A stretch of 64,000 nucleotides of DNA from Panulirus ornatus (lineage: Eukaryota > Arthropoda > Malacostraca > Decapoda > Palinuridae), in NCBI RefSeq assembly GCF_036320965.1, contig NC_092270.1, forward strand, positions 23,717,593 to 23,781,592, read 5' to 3'. Positions 49,051 through 61,700 of this stretch are shown here, piece after piece. A model generated the notes under the pieces. The model saw nothing but the letters and a program-made list of their open reading frames with translations. It made no database searches and was not told the DNA's origin. A program made the position numbers and the translations under genes. Numbering within the stretch: position 1 is the first letter of the stretch; every line of letters begins with the position of its first letter.

Positions 49051-50789
49051 TGGTGTTGTGACTAAGATGATGGTTTGTGCGTCTGGTGGTGTTGATGCGC
49101 TTTAGTTGGTGGTGACATGGCTCTGTTGGTGGTGATGTACCTGTTGTGGTGGTGAGATGACTCTGGTGGGTATGAAATTCCTCTTGTGGTGATGTGCCTC
49201 TGGTGGTGATGATGGGTGTCTATAGGTGGTGAAGTGCTTCTGGTGGTTGTAATGTGTGTGGTGGTTGTAATGTGTCTCTGGTGGTGGTGATGTGTCTCTG
49301 GTGGTGGTGATGTGCATCTGGTGGTGGTAAAGTGCCTGTGATGGTGCTAATTTGCCTTTTGTGGTGTTTTTGTGTCTCTGGTGGTGGTGTTCTGCTTTTG
49401 ATGGTCTTGATGTGCCTCTGGTGATGTTGATGCGCCTTTGGTGGTCGTGATATGCCTCTGTTGGTGGTGATGTGCCTCTCGTGGCGGTGAGGTGCCTCTG
49501 GTGATTGCGAAGATCCTTTGGTGGTGGTGATGCGCCTACGTGGTGGTGGAGCGCCTCTGGTGTTGGTGATGCCCCTCTTGTGCTGTTGATGTGACTTTGG
49601 TGGTTAAGATGTGCATTTTGTGGTAATGTGCCTTTGGCGGTTGTGATATATCATTGAAGGTGGTAAAGTGCCTTTTGTGGTGATGTTCTTCTTGTGGTGG
49701 TGAATTGAATGGGTTGGTGGTAGTATGTCTCTACTGGTGATGTGCCTCTGGTTGTGGTGATGTGCCTCTGGTGGTGGTGATGTGACTCTGGTCGAGGTAA
49801 TGTTCCTTTGGTTGTGGTAGTGTGTCTCTGATGTTGGTAAAGTAGCTCTAGTTTTGATGTGCCTATGGCGGTGGTGATGTGCCTCCGGCGGTGGTGGTGG
49901 GCCTCTGGTCAGGGTAATGTCTTTTCAGATGTAGTTGTGTGTCTCTGGTGTTGGTAAAGTGGCTCTGGTGGTGATATGCCTCTTGTGGTGGTGATGTGCA
50001 TTTGGTGGTGGTAATTTGTCTCTTGTGGGGCTGATGTGCCTCTTGTGCTGGTGATGTGTCTTTGGTGGTGGTAATGTGCCTTTGGTAGTTGTGAAGTGCC
50101 TTTCGTGTTGGTGATGTACCTCTCGTGGTGGTGGTGTGCCTATGGTGGTGGTGATGTTTGTCTTGAAGTGGTGAAGTGCTTCTGGTGGTTATGATGTGTG
50201 TCTGGTGGTGGTAATGTGTCTCTGATGGTGGTGATGTACCTCTGGTGGTGGTGATGTTTCTTTGGTGGTGGTAAAGTGCCTCTGATGGTGGTAATTTGCC
50301 TTTAGTGGTCGGCGTTGATCCGACTTTGATTGTAGTGAAGTTCATCTGTTGGTGGTAATGTGCCTCTCGTGGTGGTGAGGTGCTTTTAGTGGTTGCGAAG
50401 TTCTCCTGGTGGTGGTGATGTGCCTTTGGTGGTTGTGGAGCGCCTCTAGTGTTGGTGATGTGCCTCTAATGGTGATGATGCGCTTCTGGTCGCAGTACTT
50501 TTCCTTTGGTTGTGGTGGTGTGTATCTGGTGGTGGTAAAGGGGCTCTAGTGGTGATGTGCCTCTGGTGGTAGTAATATGTGTCTTGTGGTGGTGATGTGC
50601 CTCTTCTGCTGGTGATGTGCCTTTGGTGGTGGTATTGTGCCTCTGGTCGAGGAATATTTCTTTGTTTGTGGTTGTATGTATCTGGTGGTGATAAAGTGGC
50701 TCTGGTGGTGATGTGATTCTGGTGATGGTGATTTGCCTCTGCCGGTGGTAATGTGTCTCTTGTGATGGTTTTTTGCTTCTTCTGCTGGT

Positions 50790-52770
50790 GAAGTGCATGT
50801 GTTGGTAATATGCCTCTATGTGTGATGTGCCTCTGTTGTGTGATGGCCTCTGGTGGTGATGTGCCTCTGGTCGCGTAATGTCCTTTGGCTGTGGTAGTGT
50901 GTTCTGGTGTTGGTAAAGTGGCTCTGTGGTGATGGCCTTGGTGGTGGTGATGTGCTCTTGTGGTATGTTCCTCTTGTGTGTGATGTGCCTTGGTGTGGTG
51001 ATGTGGCCTTGTTGTGTGTGCTAGTGGTGATGTTCCTTGGTGGTGTGAAGTGCCTTGGTGTGGTATGTGATTCTTGTGGTGGTTGTGTCTTGTGGTGGTG
51101 ATGTGCCTTGGTGGTGGTGATGGTCTTTGTGGTGTGAATGTGCCTTTGGTAGTTGTGATAGTGGTTCGTGTGGTGATGTATCCGTTTGGTGATGGATGTC
51201 TCTGGTGGTGAATATGCCTTGTGGTGTGTGATGTGTCTTGTGGTGTGAAGTACCTCTGTGGTTGTATGTGTTCTGGTTGTGGTAATGTGTCTCGTGGTGG
51301 TGATGTCCTCTGTGGTGGTGAGTAATTGGTGTTTGTTGTGTGAAGTCCATCGTTGGTGGTATTTGCTTGGGGTGTGATGTGTCTTGGTGGTGGTGTTGTG
51401 CCTTTGGTGCTGTAATTGCCTTTGGTGGTGGTGATGTGCCTTGTGTGGTGATGTACCTCTTGGTTGGTGAGTGCCTCTGGTGGTGTGTGTAGTATCCTTT
51501 GGTGTGTGGGTGTTCTTGTGGTAGGTGGTGGAGTGCTTGTGGTTGGTGATGTGCCTTGTGGGTTGATGTGCTCTGGTGGTTGATGATGTGCTCTTGTGGT
51601 GATGTGCCTTTGGTGGTGGTGTTATTTGCTTTGGTTGTGTAAGTGCTTTTGTGTAGATGTTCTTCTGTGTGGTGAATGTGCATAGGTGGTGGTGATTGCT
51701 CTAGTGGTGATGTGCTCTGTGTGTGGTGATGGCCTTGGTGGTGGTGATGTGCCTCTGGTGGGTAATATGCCTTTGGTGTGAGTGTGTGTGATTCTTGATG
51801 TTGTGAAGTCTTATGGTGGTGATGTGCTCTCTGGTGGTGATGATGTGTCTATGGTGGTGATGTGCTCTTGGTGGTGTGATTGCCTGTTGGTGGTGAATGT
51901 GTCTTGGTGTGGTTGATTTCTTGTGTTGGTGATAGTGCTTTGGTGGTGGATATGTTGATGGTGTGGTGAAGTGCCTTTGGTGGTGATGTTCTTGTGGTGG
52001 TGATGTGCCTCTTGTGTGGTTGATGTGCCTTTGGTGGTGGTGATGTGTTTGGTGGTGTATGTGCCTTGGTGTTGTTTATGCCTTCTGTGGTGGTGATGTC
52101 CTTTGGTGGTGGTAGTGTTTGGTGGTGATGTGCTTGGTGGTGGTGATGTGCTCTGATGGTTGTGTATGTGCTTTGTGGTGGTAATGTGCCTCGGTGGTGG
52201 TGATGCCTCTGGTGATGGTGAATGTGCTCTGGTGGTGAATGTGCCTTTGGTAGTGATGTGTCTCTTGTGGTGATGTGCCTTTGGTGGTTGGTGATGTGCC
52301 TTCTGTTTGGTGGTGTAATGTGCTTGTGTGTGATGTGCCTTTGTTGTGATATATCTTGGTGTAGGAAGTGCCTTGTGGTGGTGATGTGCTCTGGTGGTGT
52401 TGATGGTTGTGTATAGTGTGATGTGCCTTCTGGTTGTGTATGTGCGTCTGTGTGGTTGATGTGTCTCTGGTGGTGGTGTATGTGCCTTTGGTGGTGTGAT
52501 GTGCCTTTGGTTGTGGTAGTGTGTCTCTGGTGTTGGTAATTGGCCCTGATGGAGATGTGCTTTGGTGGTGGTAATTTGTGTCTTGTGAGGTGATGTGTCT
52601 TTGTGCTGGTGATGACCTTTGTGGTAGTGATGTGGTTATGTGGTAATGTGCCTTTGGTGTTGGTGATTTCTCTCGTTGTGGTGATGTGCCTTGGTGGTGA
52701 TGATGGGTGTTAAAGGTGATGAGTGCGTCTGCTGGTTGTGATGTGTGTCTGGTGGTGGTAGTGCTTTATG
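50790..52770. other. Indel-ridden stretch of array 2, probable low-quality consensus
   Basis: The monomers are still recognisable but very many have lost one or two bases: CGCGTAATGTCC for CGCGGTAATGTTCC, GTGTGTTCTGG for GTGTGTCTCTGG, GTGCTCTGG for GTGCCTCTGG. Losses concentrate in homopolymers and short tandem dinucleotides and trinucleotides. At 52,508-52,762 the same monomer order as 47,233-47,505 is found with several such deletions. Sequence on both sides is normal. No landmark module is found between 49,653 and 54,813. This pattern is typical of unpolished long-read consensus; real decay is the alternative. Confidence 0.75.
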
Positions 52771-55700
52771 GTGATGTCTCTGGTGGTAGTGATGTGACTT
52801 TGGTGGTGGTGCTGGTGGTAATATGCCTTTGGTTGTTTTGAAGTGCCTTCCGTGTTGGTGATGTACCTGTCATGGTGATGAAGTCGATCAGGTGGTGGTG
52901 ATGTGCATCTGGTGGCGGTGATGTGAATCTGGTGGTGGTGATGTGCCTCTTGTCACGATAATATTCCTTTGGCTGTGGTGTTAAAGTGGCTCAGGTGGTG
53001 AAGTGCCTCGTTGGTGGTGATGTGTCTCTAGTGGTGGTAGTGTGTCTGTTGTGGTAGTGATGTGCCTTTGGTGGTGGTGATGTGCCTCTGGTGGTGTTGA
53101 TATGACTTTGGTAGTTGTGAAGTGCTTTTCTTGTTGGTAATGTACCTGTCGTGGTGATGAAGTGGCTGTGGTGGTGATGTGTCTCTGGTGGTGGTGATGT
53201 GCCTCTTGTCGCGGTAATATTCCTTTGGTTGTGGTGGTAAAGTGGCTTAGGTGGTGATGTGCCTCTGGTGATGGTGTTGTGCCTCTGGTGGTGGTAATGT
53301 GTCTCTCGTGGTGGTGATGTGTCTCTTCTGCTGGTGATGTGCCTCTGATGGTGGTGATGTGTCTCTGATGGTGGTAATATACCTATAGTAGTTGTGAAGT
53401 GCCTTTCGTGTTGGCGATGCATCTCTCGTGCTATTGAAGTGGCTCTGCTGGTTTTGATGTGCTTCTGGTGGTGGTGATGGGTGTCTATATGTGTTGAAGT
53501 GCCCATGGTTGTTGTAATGTGTGTTTGGTGGTTGTAATGTGTCTCTGGTGGTGGTGATGTGCCCCTGTTGGTGGTGATTTGTCTTTGATGGTGGTAAAGT
53601 GCCTCTGATGGTGGTAATATGCCGTTGGTGGTGTTGTTGTGTCTCTGGTGATGGTTTCCTGCTTCTGTTGGTCTTGATGTACCTTTGGTGATGTTGATGC
53701 GCCTTTGGTGGTGGTGATGTGCCTTTGTTGGTGTTGATGTACCTCTCGTTGTGGTTGTGGTTGCGAAGATCCTCTTTTGGTAGTGATATGCCTTTCGTGG
53801 TGTTGGTGATGTCCCTCTTGTGGTGTTGATGTGCCTCTGGTGGTGGTAATGTGTCATTTGTGGTGGTGATGTGCCTCTGGTGATGGTGATATACCTCTGG
53901 TGGTGGTATTGTGTCTTTTGTGGTGGTGATGTGCCTCTGGTAGTGGTGATCTGCCTTTGTTGTTGGTGATGTGCCTTTGTTGATAGTGATGTGCCTCCGG
54001 TAGTTGTAATGTGCCTTTGGTAGTTGTAATGTGCCTTTGGTAGTTGTGAAGTGCCTTTCGTGCTGGTGATGTACCTCTCGTGGTGAAGTGGCTCTGGTAA
54101 TGGTGATGAGCCTCTTGTGGTTTTGATGTGTTTCTGGTGGTGGTAATGTGTCTCTGGTGATGGTGATGTGCCTCTGGTGGTGGTGATGTCCCTTTGGTAG
54201 TGGTAATGTGCCTCTGTTGGTGGTAATTTGCCTTCAGTGGTATTCATGTGTCTCCGGTGGTGGTGTTTTGCCTTTGGTGGTGGTGATGTGCCTCTGGTGG
54301 TGTTGATGCGCTTTTCGAGGTGGTGAAGTGCCTCTGTTGATGGTGATATACCCCTCGTGGTGGGGAGGAGCCTCTGGTGATTGTGAAGTTCCTCTAATTC
54401 TGGTGGTTGTAATTTGCGTCTAGTGCTTGTAATATGTCTCTGGTGGTTTTGATGGGCTTCTGGTGGTGGTGATGTGACTTTGGTGGTGGTAAAGTTCCTC
54501 TGATGGAGGTAATTTGCCTTTGGTGGTATAGTTGTTTCTCTGGTGGTGGTGTTCTGCCTTTTGTGTTCTTTATATGCCTTTGATGGTGTTGATGCGCCTT
54601 TGGTGGTAGTGATGTGCCTTTGTTGTTGGTGATGTACCTCTCGTTGTGATGAGGTCAATCTGGCGGTTGCGAAGATCCTCTGGTGGTGGTGATGCGCCTT
54701 TCGTGGTGGTGGAGCGCCTCTGGTGCTCGTGGTGTGCCTCTTGTGGTGTTGATGTTCCTCTGGAGGATATCATGTGCATCTTGTGGTAATGTGCCTTTGG
54801 TGGTGATATTTTGTTGAAAGTGGTAAAGTTCCTTTTGTGGTGATGTTCTTCTCGTGATGGTGAATTGAATATGTTGGTGGTAATATGCCTCTGGTGGTGA
54901 TGAGCCTCTGGTTGTGGTGATGTGCCTCTGGTGGTGGTGATGTGCCTCCGGTCGCGGTAATATTCCTTTGGTTGAGGTGGTGTGTCTCAGTAAGCGGCTC
55001 TGGTGGTTATGTGCCTTTCGTGGTGGTGATGTGCCTCTGGTAGTGGTAATGTGCCTTTGATAGTTGTGAAGTGCCTTTCGTGTTGGTGATGCATCTTTAG
55101 CGGTAGTGAAGTGACTCTAGTGGTGGTGATGTGCCTTTGGTGGTGGTGATGGGTGTCTAGAGGTGGTGAAATGCCTCTTGTGGATGTGATGTGCGTTTGG
55201 TGGCGGTAATGTGTCTCTGGTGATGGTGATGTGCCTCTATTGGTGGTAGTTTGCCTTTAGTGGTGATTATGTATCTCTTGTGGTGATGTTGTGCCTTTAG
55301 TAGTCGTGATGTGTCTCTGGTGGTGTTGATGTGCCTTTGTTGGTGGTGAAATGCCTCTGTTGGTGGTGATGTGCCTGTTGTGGTGGTGAGGTGCCTCTGG
55401 TGGTGCGAAGACCTTCTGGTGATGGTGATGCGCCTTTCGTGTCGGTGGAGCGCCTCTGGTTTGGTGATGTGCCTCTTGTGGTGCTGATGTGTCTCTGGTG
55501 GCTATGATATGTATGTTGTGGTAATGTGCCTTTGGTGGTGGTGATACTTCATTGAAAGTGGTAAAGTGCCTTTTGTGGTGATGTTTCTCTCGTGGTGGTG
55601 AATTGCATGTGTTGGTTATAATACACTTCTTATGGTGATGTGCCTCTGGTTGTGGTGATGTGCCTCTGGTGGTGGTGATGTGCGTCTGGTCGTGATGATG

Positions 55701-58700
55701 TTCCTTTGGTTGTGGTAGTCTGTCCCTGTTGGTGGTAAGTGGCTCTTGTAGTGATGTGCAATTGGTGGTGGTAATATGTCTCTTGTGGTGGTGATATACC
55801 TCTTGTGGTGGTGATGTGCCTTTGGTGGTGGTGATGTGCCACTGGTGGTGGTAATATGCCTTTGGTAGTTGTGAAGTGCCTTTCGTGTTGGTGATGTACC
55901 TCTAGTGGTGGCGAAGTGGCGCTGGTGGTGGTGATGTGCCACTGATGGTGCTGATGGGTGTCTATAGGTGGTGAAGTGCCTCTGGTGGTTGTGATATGTG
56001 TCTGGTGGCTGTAATTTGTCTCTGGTGGTGGTGATGTTCCTCTGGTGGTGGTTATGTGCCTTTGGTGGTGGTAATTTACCTTTGGTGGTGTTGTTGTGTT
56101 TATGGTGGTGGTGTTGTACCATTGGTGGTCGTGATGTGCCTCTGTTGGTGCTGATGCGCTTTTGGTGGTGGTGAAGTGCCTCTGTTGGTGTTGATGTACC
56201 TCTCGTGGTGGTGAGGTTCATCTAGTGGTTGTTAAGTTCCTCTAGTGGTGGTGATGTGACTCTGGTGGTGGTGGAGTGCCTCTGGTGTTGGTGATTTGCC
56301 TCTTGTGGTGTTGATGTGCCCCTGGTGATTATGATGTGCATCTTATGGTAATGTGCCTTTGGTGGTGGTAATATTTTATTGATGGTGGTAAAGTGCCTTT
56401 TGTGGTGATGTTCTTCTCATGGTGGTGAATTGCATGCGTTCATGGTAATATGCCTCTAGTTGTGATATGCCTCTGTGACGATGTGCCTCTGGTGGTGATG
56501 ATATGCCTCTGGTCGCGGTAATGTTCCTTTGGTTGTGGTAATGTGTCTCTGGTGTTGGTAAAGTGGCTCTGGTGGTGATGTGCCTATGGTGGTGGTGATG
56601 TGCCTCTTGTGGGGGTCATGTGCCTCTTGTGCTGATGATGTGCCTTTGGTGGTGGTGATTTGCCTTTGTTGGTGGTAATGTACGTTTGGTAGTTGTGAAG
56701 TGCCTTTCGTGTTCGTGATTTCCCTCTCGTGGTGGTGAAGTCTTATGGTGGTGATGTGCCTATGATGGTGGTCATAGGTATCTAGAGGTAGTGAAGTGCC
56801 TCTTGTGGTTGTGATGTGTGTCTGTTGGTGGTGATATGCCTTTGGTATGGGTGATGTGCCTCTGTTGGTGGTAATATGCCTTTAGTACTTGTGAAGTGTC
56901 TTTCGTGTTAATGGTGATGAAGTGCCTCTGGGGCTTGTAATGTGTATCTGGTGGTTAGAATGTGTCTCTGGTGGTGGTGATGGGCCGGTGGTGGTGGTAA
57001 TGTGCCTTTGGTGGTGGTAAAGTTCCTCTAATGGCGGTAATTTGCTTTTGGTGGTGTTGTCTGTGGTGGCGGTCTTCTGCGCCTCTGGTTGTGTTGATGC
57101 GTCTTTGGTGGTGGTGATGTTCCCCTGTTGATGGTGATGTACCTCTCGTGGTGGTGAGGTGCCTCTGATGGTTGTGAAGATCCTCCGATGGTGATGATAG
57201 GCTTTTCGTGGTGGTGATGCTATTCTGGTGTTGGTGATGTGCCTTTTGTGGTGTTGATGTGCCTCTGGTGGTTATGATGTGCATCTTGTGGTAATGTGCC
57301 TTTGGTGGTGGTGATATTTTGTTGAAGTTGGTAAGGTGACTTTTGTGGAGATGTTCTTCTCGTAGTGGTCAGTTGCATGTGTTGGTTGTGATTTGCCTTA
57401 GGTGGTGATGTGCCTCTGGTTGTGGTGATGTGCCTTTGGTTGTGGTGATGAGCCTCTGGTGGTGGTAATATGCCTTTAGTAGTGTGAAGTGCCTTTCGTG
57501 TTGGTGATCTGCCTCTGATGGTTGTAAAGTCTTATGGTGGTGATGTGTCTCTGGTGGTGGTAATGGGTGTCTATAGGCGGTGAAGTGCCTCTGGTGGCTG
57601 TGATGTGTCTGGTGGTTTAATTTGTCTTTGGTGGTTGTGATTTTTCTGTCGTGTTGGTGATGTGCCTTTGGTGGTGGTAATGTGCCTTTGATATTTGAGA
57701 AGTGCCTTTCGTGTTGGTGATGTACCTCTTGTGGTGCTAAAGTGGCTTTGGTGGTGGTGATGTGCCTCTGGTGGTTGTGATGTGTGTCTGGTGGTTTTAA
57801 TGTGTCACTGGCGATGTTGATTTGCCTCTGGTGGTGGTGAAGTCCCTTTGGTGGTGGTAATGTGTTGGTGGTAATTTGTCTTTAGTGGTGTTGATGTGTC
57901 TCTGGTGGTTGTGTTGTGACTTTGGTGGTGGTAATGTGCCTCTGGTGGTGTTGATCCACCTTTGGTGGTGGTGAAATGCCTCTGTTGGTGGTGATGTACC
58001 TTTCATGGTCATGAGGTGCCTCTGGTGGTTGTGAAGTTCCTCTGGTTATGGTGATGTGCCTCTTCTAGTGTTTGTGTACCCTGGTGGGTATAATGTGCAT
58101 TTTGTGGTATTGTGCCTTTGGTGGTGGTGATATTCTATTTAAGAAGGTCATGTGCCTTTTGTGGTGATGTTCCAATCGTGGTGGTGAATTGAATGTGTTG
58201 GTGGCAATATGGTTCTAGTGGTGATGTGCCTCTGGTTGTGGTGATGTGCCTCTGGTGATGGTATTGTGCCTCTGATCGCGGTAGTATTCCTTTGGTTATT
58301 GTGGTGTGTCTCTGGTGGTGATAAAGTGGCTCTCGTGGTGATGTGCCTCTGGTGGTAGTGATATGTGTCTAGTGGTGGTAATGTTTCTCTTGTGGTTGTG
58401 ATGTGCCTCTGGTTGTGATGATGTACCTCTCGTGGTGATGAAGTGACTTTGGTGGTGGTGATGTGCCTCTGGTGGTGGTGATGGGTGTCTATAGGTGCTG
58501 AAGTGCCTCTTTTGGTTGTGATGTGTGGCTGGTGGTTGTGATTTGTCTTTGGTGGTGGTGTTGTGCCTCTGGTGGAGGTAAAGTGGCTCTAGTGGTCATG
58601 TGCCTTTGGTTGTGGTGATGCGCCTCTGGTAAGGGCAGTATGCCTTTGGTAGTTATGAAGTGCCTTTCGTGTTGGTGATGTACCTCTCGTGGTGGTGAAG

Positions 58701-61700
58701 TAGCTTTGGTGGTGGTGATGTTCCTCTGGTGGTGGTTATGGGTGTCTACTGGTTGTAAAGTGCTTCTGGTGGTTGTGATGTGTGTCTGGTGGTTGCAATT
58801 TGTCTCTGGTGGTGGTAATGTTCCTCCAGTTTTGGTGATGTGCCTTTGGTGGTGGTAAAGTGCCTGTGGTGGTGGTTATCTGCCTTTGGTGTTGGTGACG
58901 TGTCTCTGGTGGTGGTATTGTGCCATTGGTGGTCGTGATGTGCCTCTGTTGGTGTTGATGCGCTTTTGTTAGTGATGAAGTGCCTCTGTTGGTGGTGGTG
59001 TATCTCTCGTGATGGTGGGGTGCCTTTGGTGGTTGCGAAGTTCCTCTGGTTGTGGTCATATATCTTTGGTGGTGGTGGAGTGCCTCCAGTGTTTGGTGAT
59101 GTGCCTCTGGTGGTGGTGATGTGCCTTTGGTGATAGTGATGTGCCTCTCGTCGCGGTAATATTCCTTTGGTTGTGGTGGTGTGTATATGGTGGTAGTAAT
59201 GTGGCGCTGGTGGAGATGTGCCTCTGGTGGTGATGTGCCTCTGGTGGTGATGTGCCTCTTCTGCTGGTGATGTGCCTTTGGTCGTGGTGATTAGCCTCTG
59301 TTGGTGGTAATATGCCTCTGGTAATTGTGAAGTGCCATTTGTGTTGGTGATGCATCTCTTGTGGTGGTAAAGTTGCTCTGGTGGTGGTGATGTGCCTCTG
59401 GTGGTTTTGATTGGTGTCTATAGGTGGTGAAGTGCCTCTTGGTAGTTGTGATGTGTGTGGTGTCTGTAATTTGTCTCTAGTGGTGGTGATGTACCCTTGG
59501 TGTGGTAAAGTGCCTCTGATGGTAGTAATTTGCCTTTGGTGGTGTTGTTGTGTCTCTGGTGGTAATGTTCTGCCTTTGGGGGTATTGATGTGCCTCTGGG
59601 GGTCTTGATGCGCCTGTGGTGGTGGTGATGTGTTTCTTTTGGTGGTAATATACGTCTCGTGGTGGTGAGGTGCCTCTGGTGGTTGCGAAGATCTGGTGGT
59701 GGTGATGCGCCTTTTGTGGTGGTGGAGCCCCTCCGGTGTTGGTGATGTGCCTCTTGAGGTGTTGATGTGCCTCTTGTGCTTATGATATGGATCTTGTGGT
59801 AATGTGCATTTGGTGGTGGTGATATTTTATTGATGGTGGTAAAGTGCCTTTTGTGGTGATGTTCTTGGTGATGAATTGCATGAGTTGGTAGTAATATGCC
59901 TCTAGTGGTGATGTTTGCATAAGTTGGTGGTAATATGCCTCTGGTGGTGATGTGGCTCTGATGATGGTGATGTGCCTCTGGTCACGGTAATGTTCCTTTG
60001 GTTGTGGTAGTGAGTCCTTGTTGGTAGTAAGTGGCTCAGGTGGTGATGTGCCTCTGGTGGTGGCAATATGTCTCGTGGTGGTGATGTGCCTTTGGTTGTG
60101 GCGATGTGCCACTGGTGGTGGTAATGTGCGTATGGTAGTTGTGAAGTGCCTTTTGTGTTGGTGATTTACCTCTTGTGGTTGTGAAGTGGCATTGGTTCTT
60201 GTGATGTGCCTCTGGTGGTGGTAATGGGTGTCTATAGGTGGTTAGGTTGCCTCTGGTGGTTGTGATGTGTGCCTGGTGGTTGTAATTTGTCTCTGGTGGT
60301 GGTGATTTTTCTCTAGTGGTGGTGATGAACGTTTGGTGGTGGTAAAGTGCCTTTGGTGGTGGTTATTTGTCTCTGGTGGCGGTGATTGGTGTCCATAGGT
60401 GGTGAAGTGCCTCAAGTGGTTATGATGTGTGTCTGGTAGTTGTGATTTCTCTCTGTTGGTGGTGATGTTCCTCTAGTGGTGGTGATGTGCCTTTCGTGGT
60501 GGTAAGGTGTCTTTCATGGTGGTAATTTGCCTTTGATGTTGTTGTTGTGTCTCTGGTGGTGGTGTTCTGCCTTTTGCGGTCTTGATGTACCTCTGGTGGA
60601 GTTGATGCGTTTTTGATGGTGGTGATGTGCCTCTGTTGGTGGTGAGGTGCCTCTGGTGGCTGCAAAAATCCTCTGGTGGTAGTGATGTGCCTTTCGTGGT
60701 GGTGGAGCGTCTCTGGTATTGGTGATATGCCTCTTGTGTTGATGTGCCTGTGGTGGCTATGATTTGCATCTTGTGGTAATGTGCCTTTGGTGGTGGTGAT
60801 ATTTTGTTGAAGGTGGTAAGGTGCCTTTTGTGGTGATGATCTTCTCGTGGAGTTGCATTGCATGGGTTGGTGGTAATATGCCTCTAGTGTGATGTGCCTC
60901 TGGTTGTGGTGAGATATCTCAGGCGGTGGTGATGTGCCTCCGGTCACGGTAATGTTCCTTTAGCTGTGGTGGTGTTTCTGGTGGTAGTAAGTGGCTCTGG
61001 TTGTGATGTCCTTTTGGTGGTGGCAAAGTGCCTTTGATAGTTGCTAAGTGCCTTTCGTGTTGGTGATATACCTTTAGTGGTGGTGAAGTGGCTCTGGTGG
61101 TGGTGATGGGTGTCTAGAAGAGGTAGAGTGCCTCTGGTGGTTGTGCTGTGTGTCTGGTGGTGGTAATGTGTCTCTGGTGATGGTGATGTGCCTCTGGTGG
61201 GGTTGATATCCCTTTGGTGGTGGTAATGTGCCTCTGATGGTAGTAATTTGCCTTTAGTGGTGTTGATGTGTTTCTGGTGGTGGTGTCGTGCCTTTAGTGG
61301 TCTTGATGTGCCTATGGTGGTGTTGATGAACCTTTGTTGGTGGTGAAGTGCCTCTGTTGGTTGTGACGTACCTTTCGTGTTGGTGTTGTGATGTGCCTCT
61401 TGCGGTATTGATGTGACTCTGGTGGTTATGATGTGCTTCTTGTTATAATGTGCCTTTGGTGGTGGTGATATTTTATTGAAGGTGGTTAAGTGCCTTTAGT
61501 GGTGATGTTTTTCTCGTGGCGGTGATTAGCATGTGTTGTTAGTACTATGCCTCTAGTGGTGATGTGCATCTGGTTGTGGTGATGTACGTCTGGTGGTGGT
61601 GATGTGCCTCTTGTCGCAGTAATGTTCCTTTTGTTGTGGTGGTGTGTCCCTATTGGTAGTAAGTGGCTCTGGTGGTGATGTGCCTCTGGTGGTGGTAATA

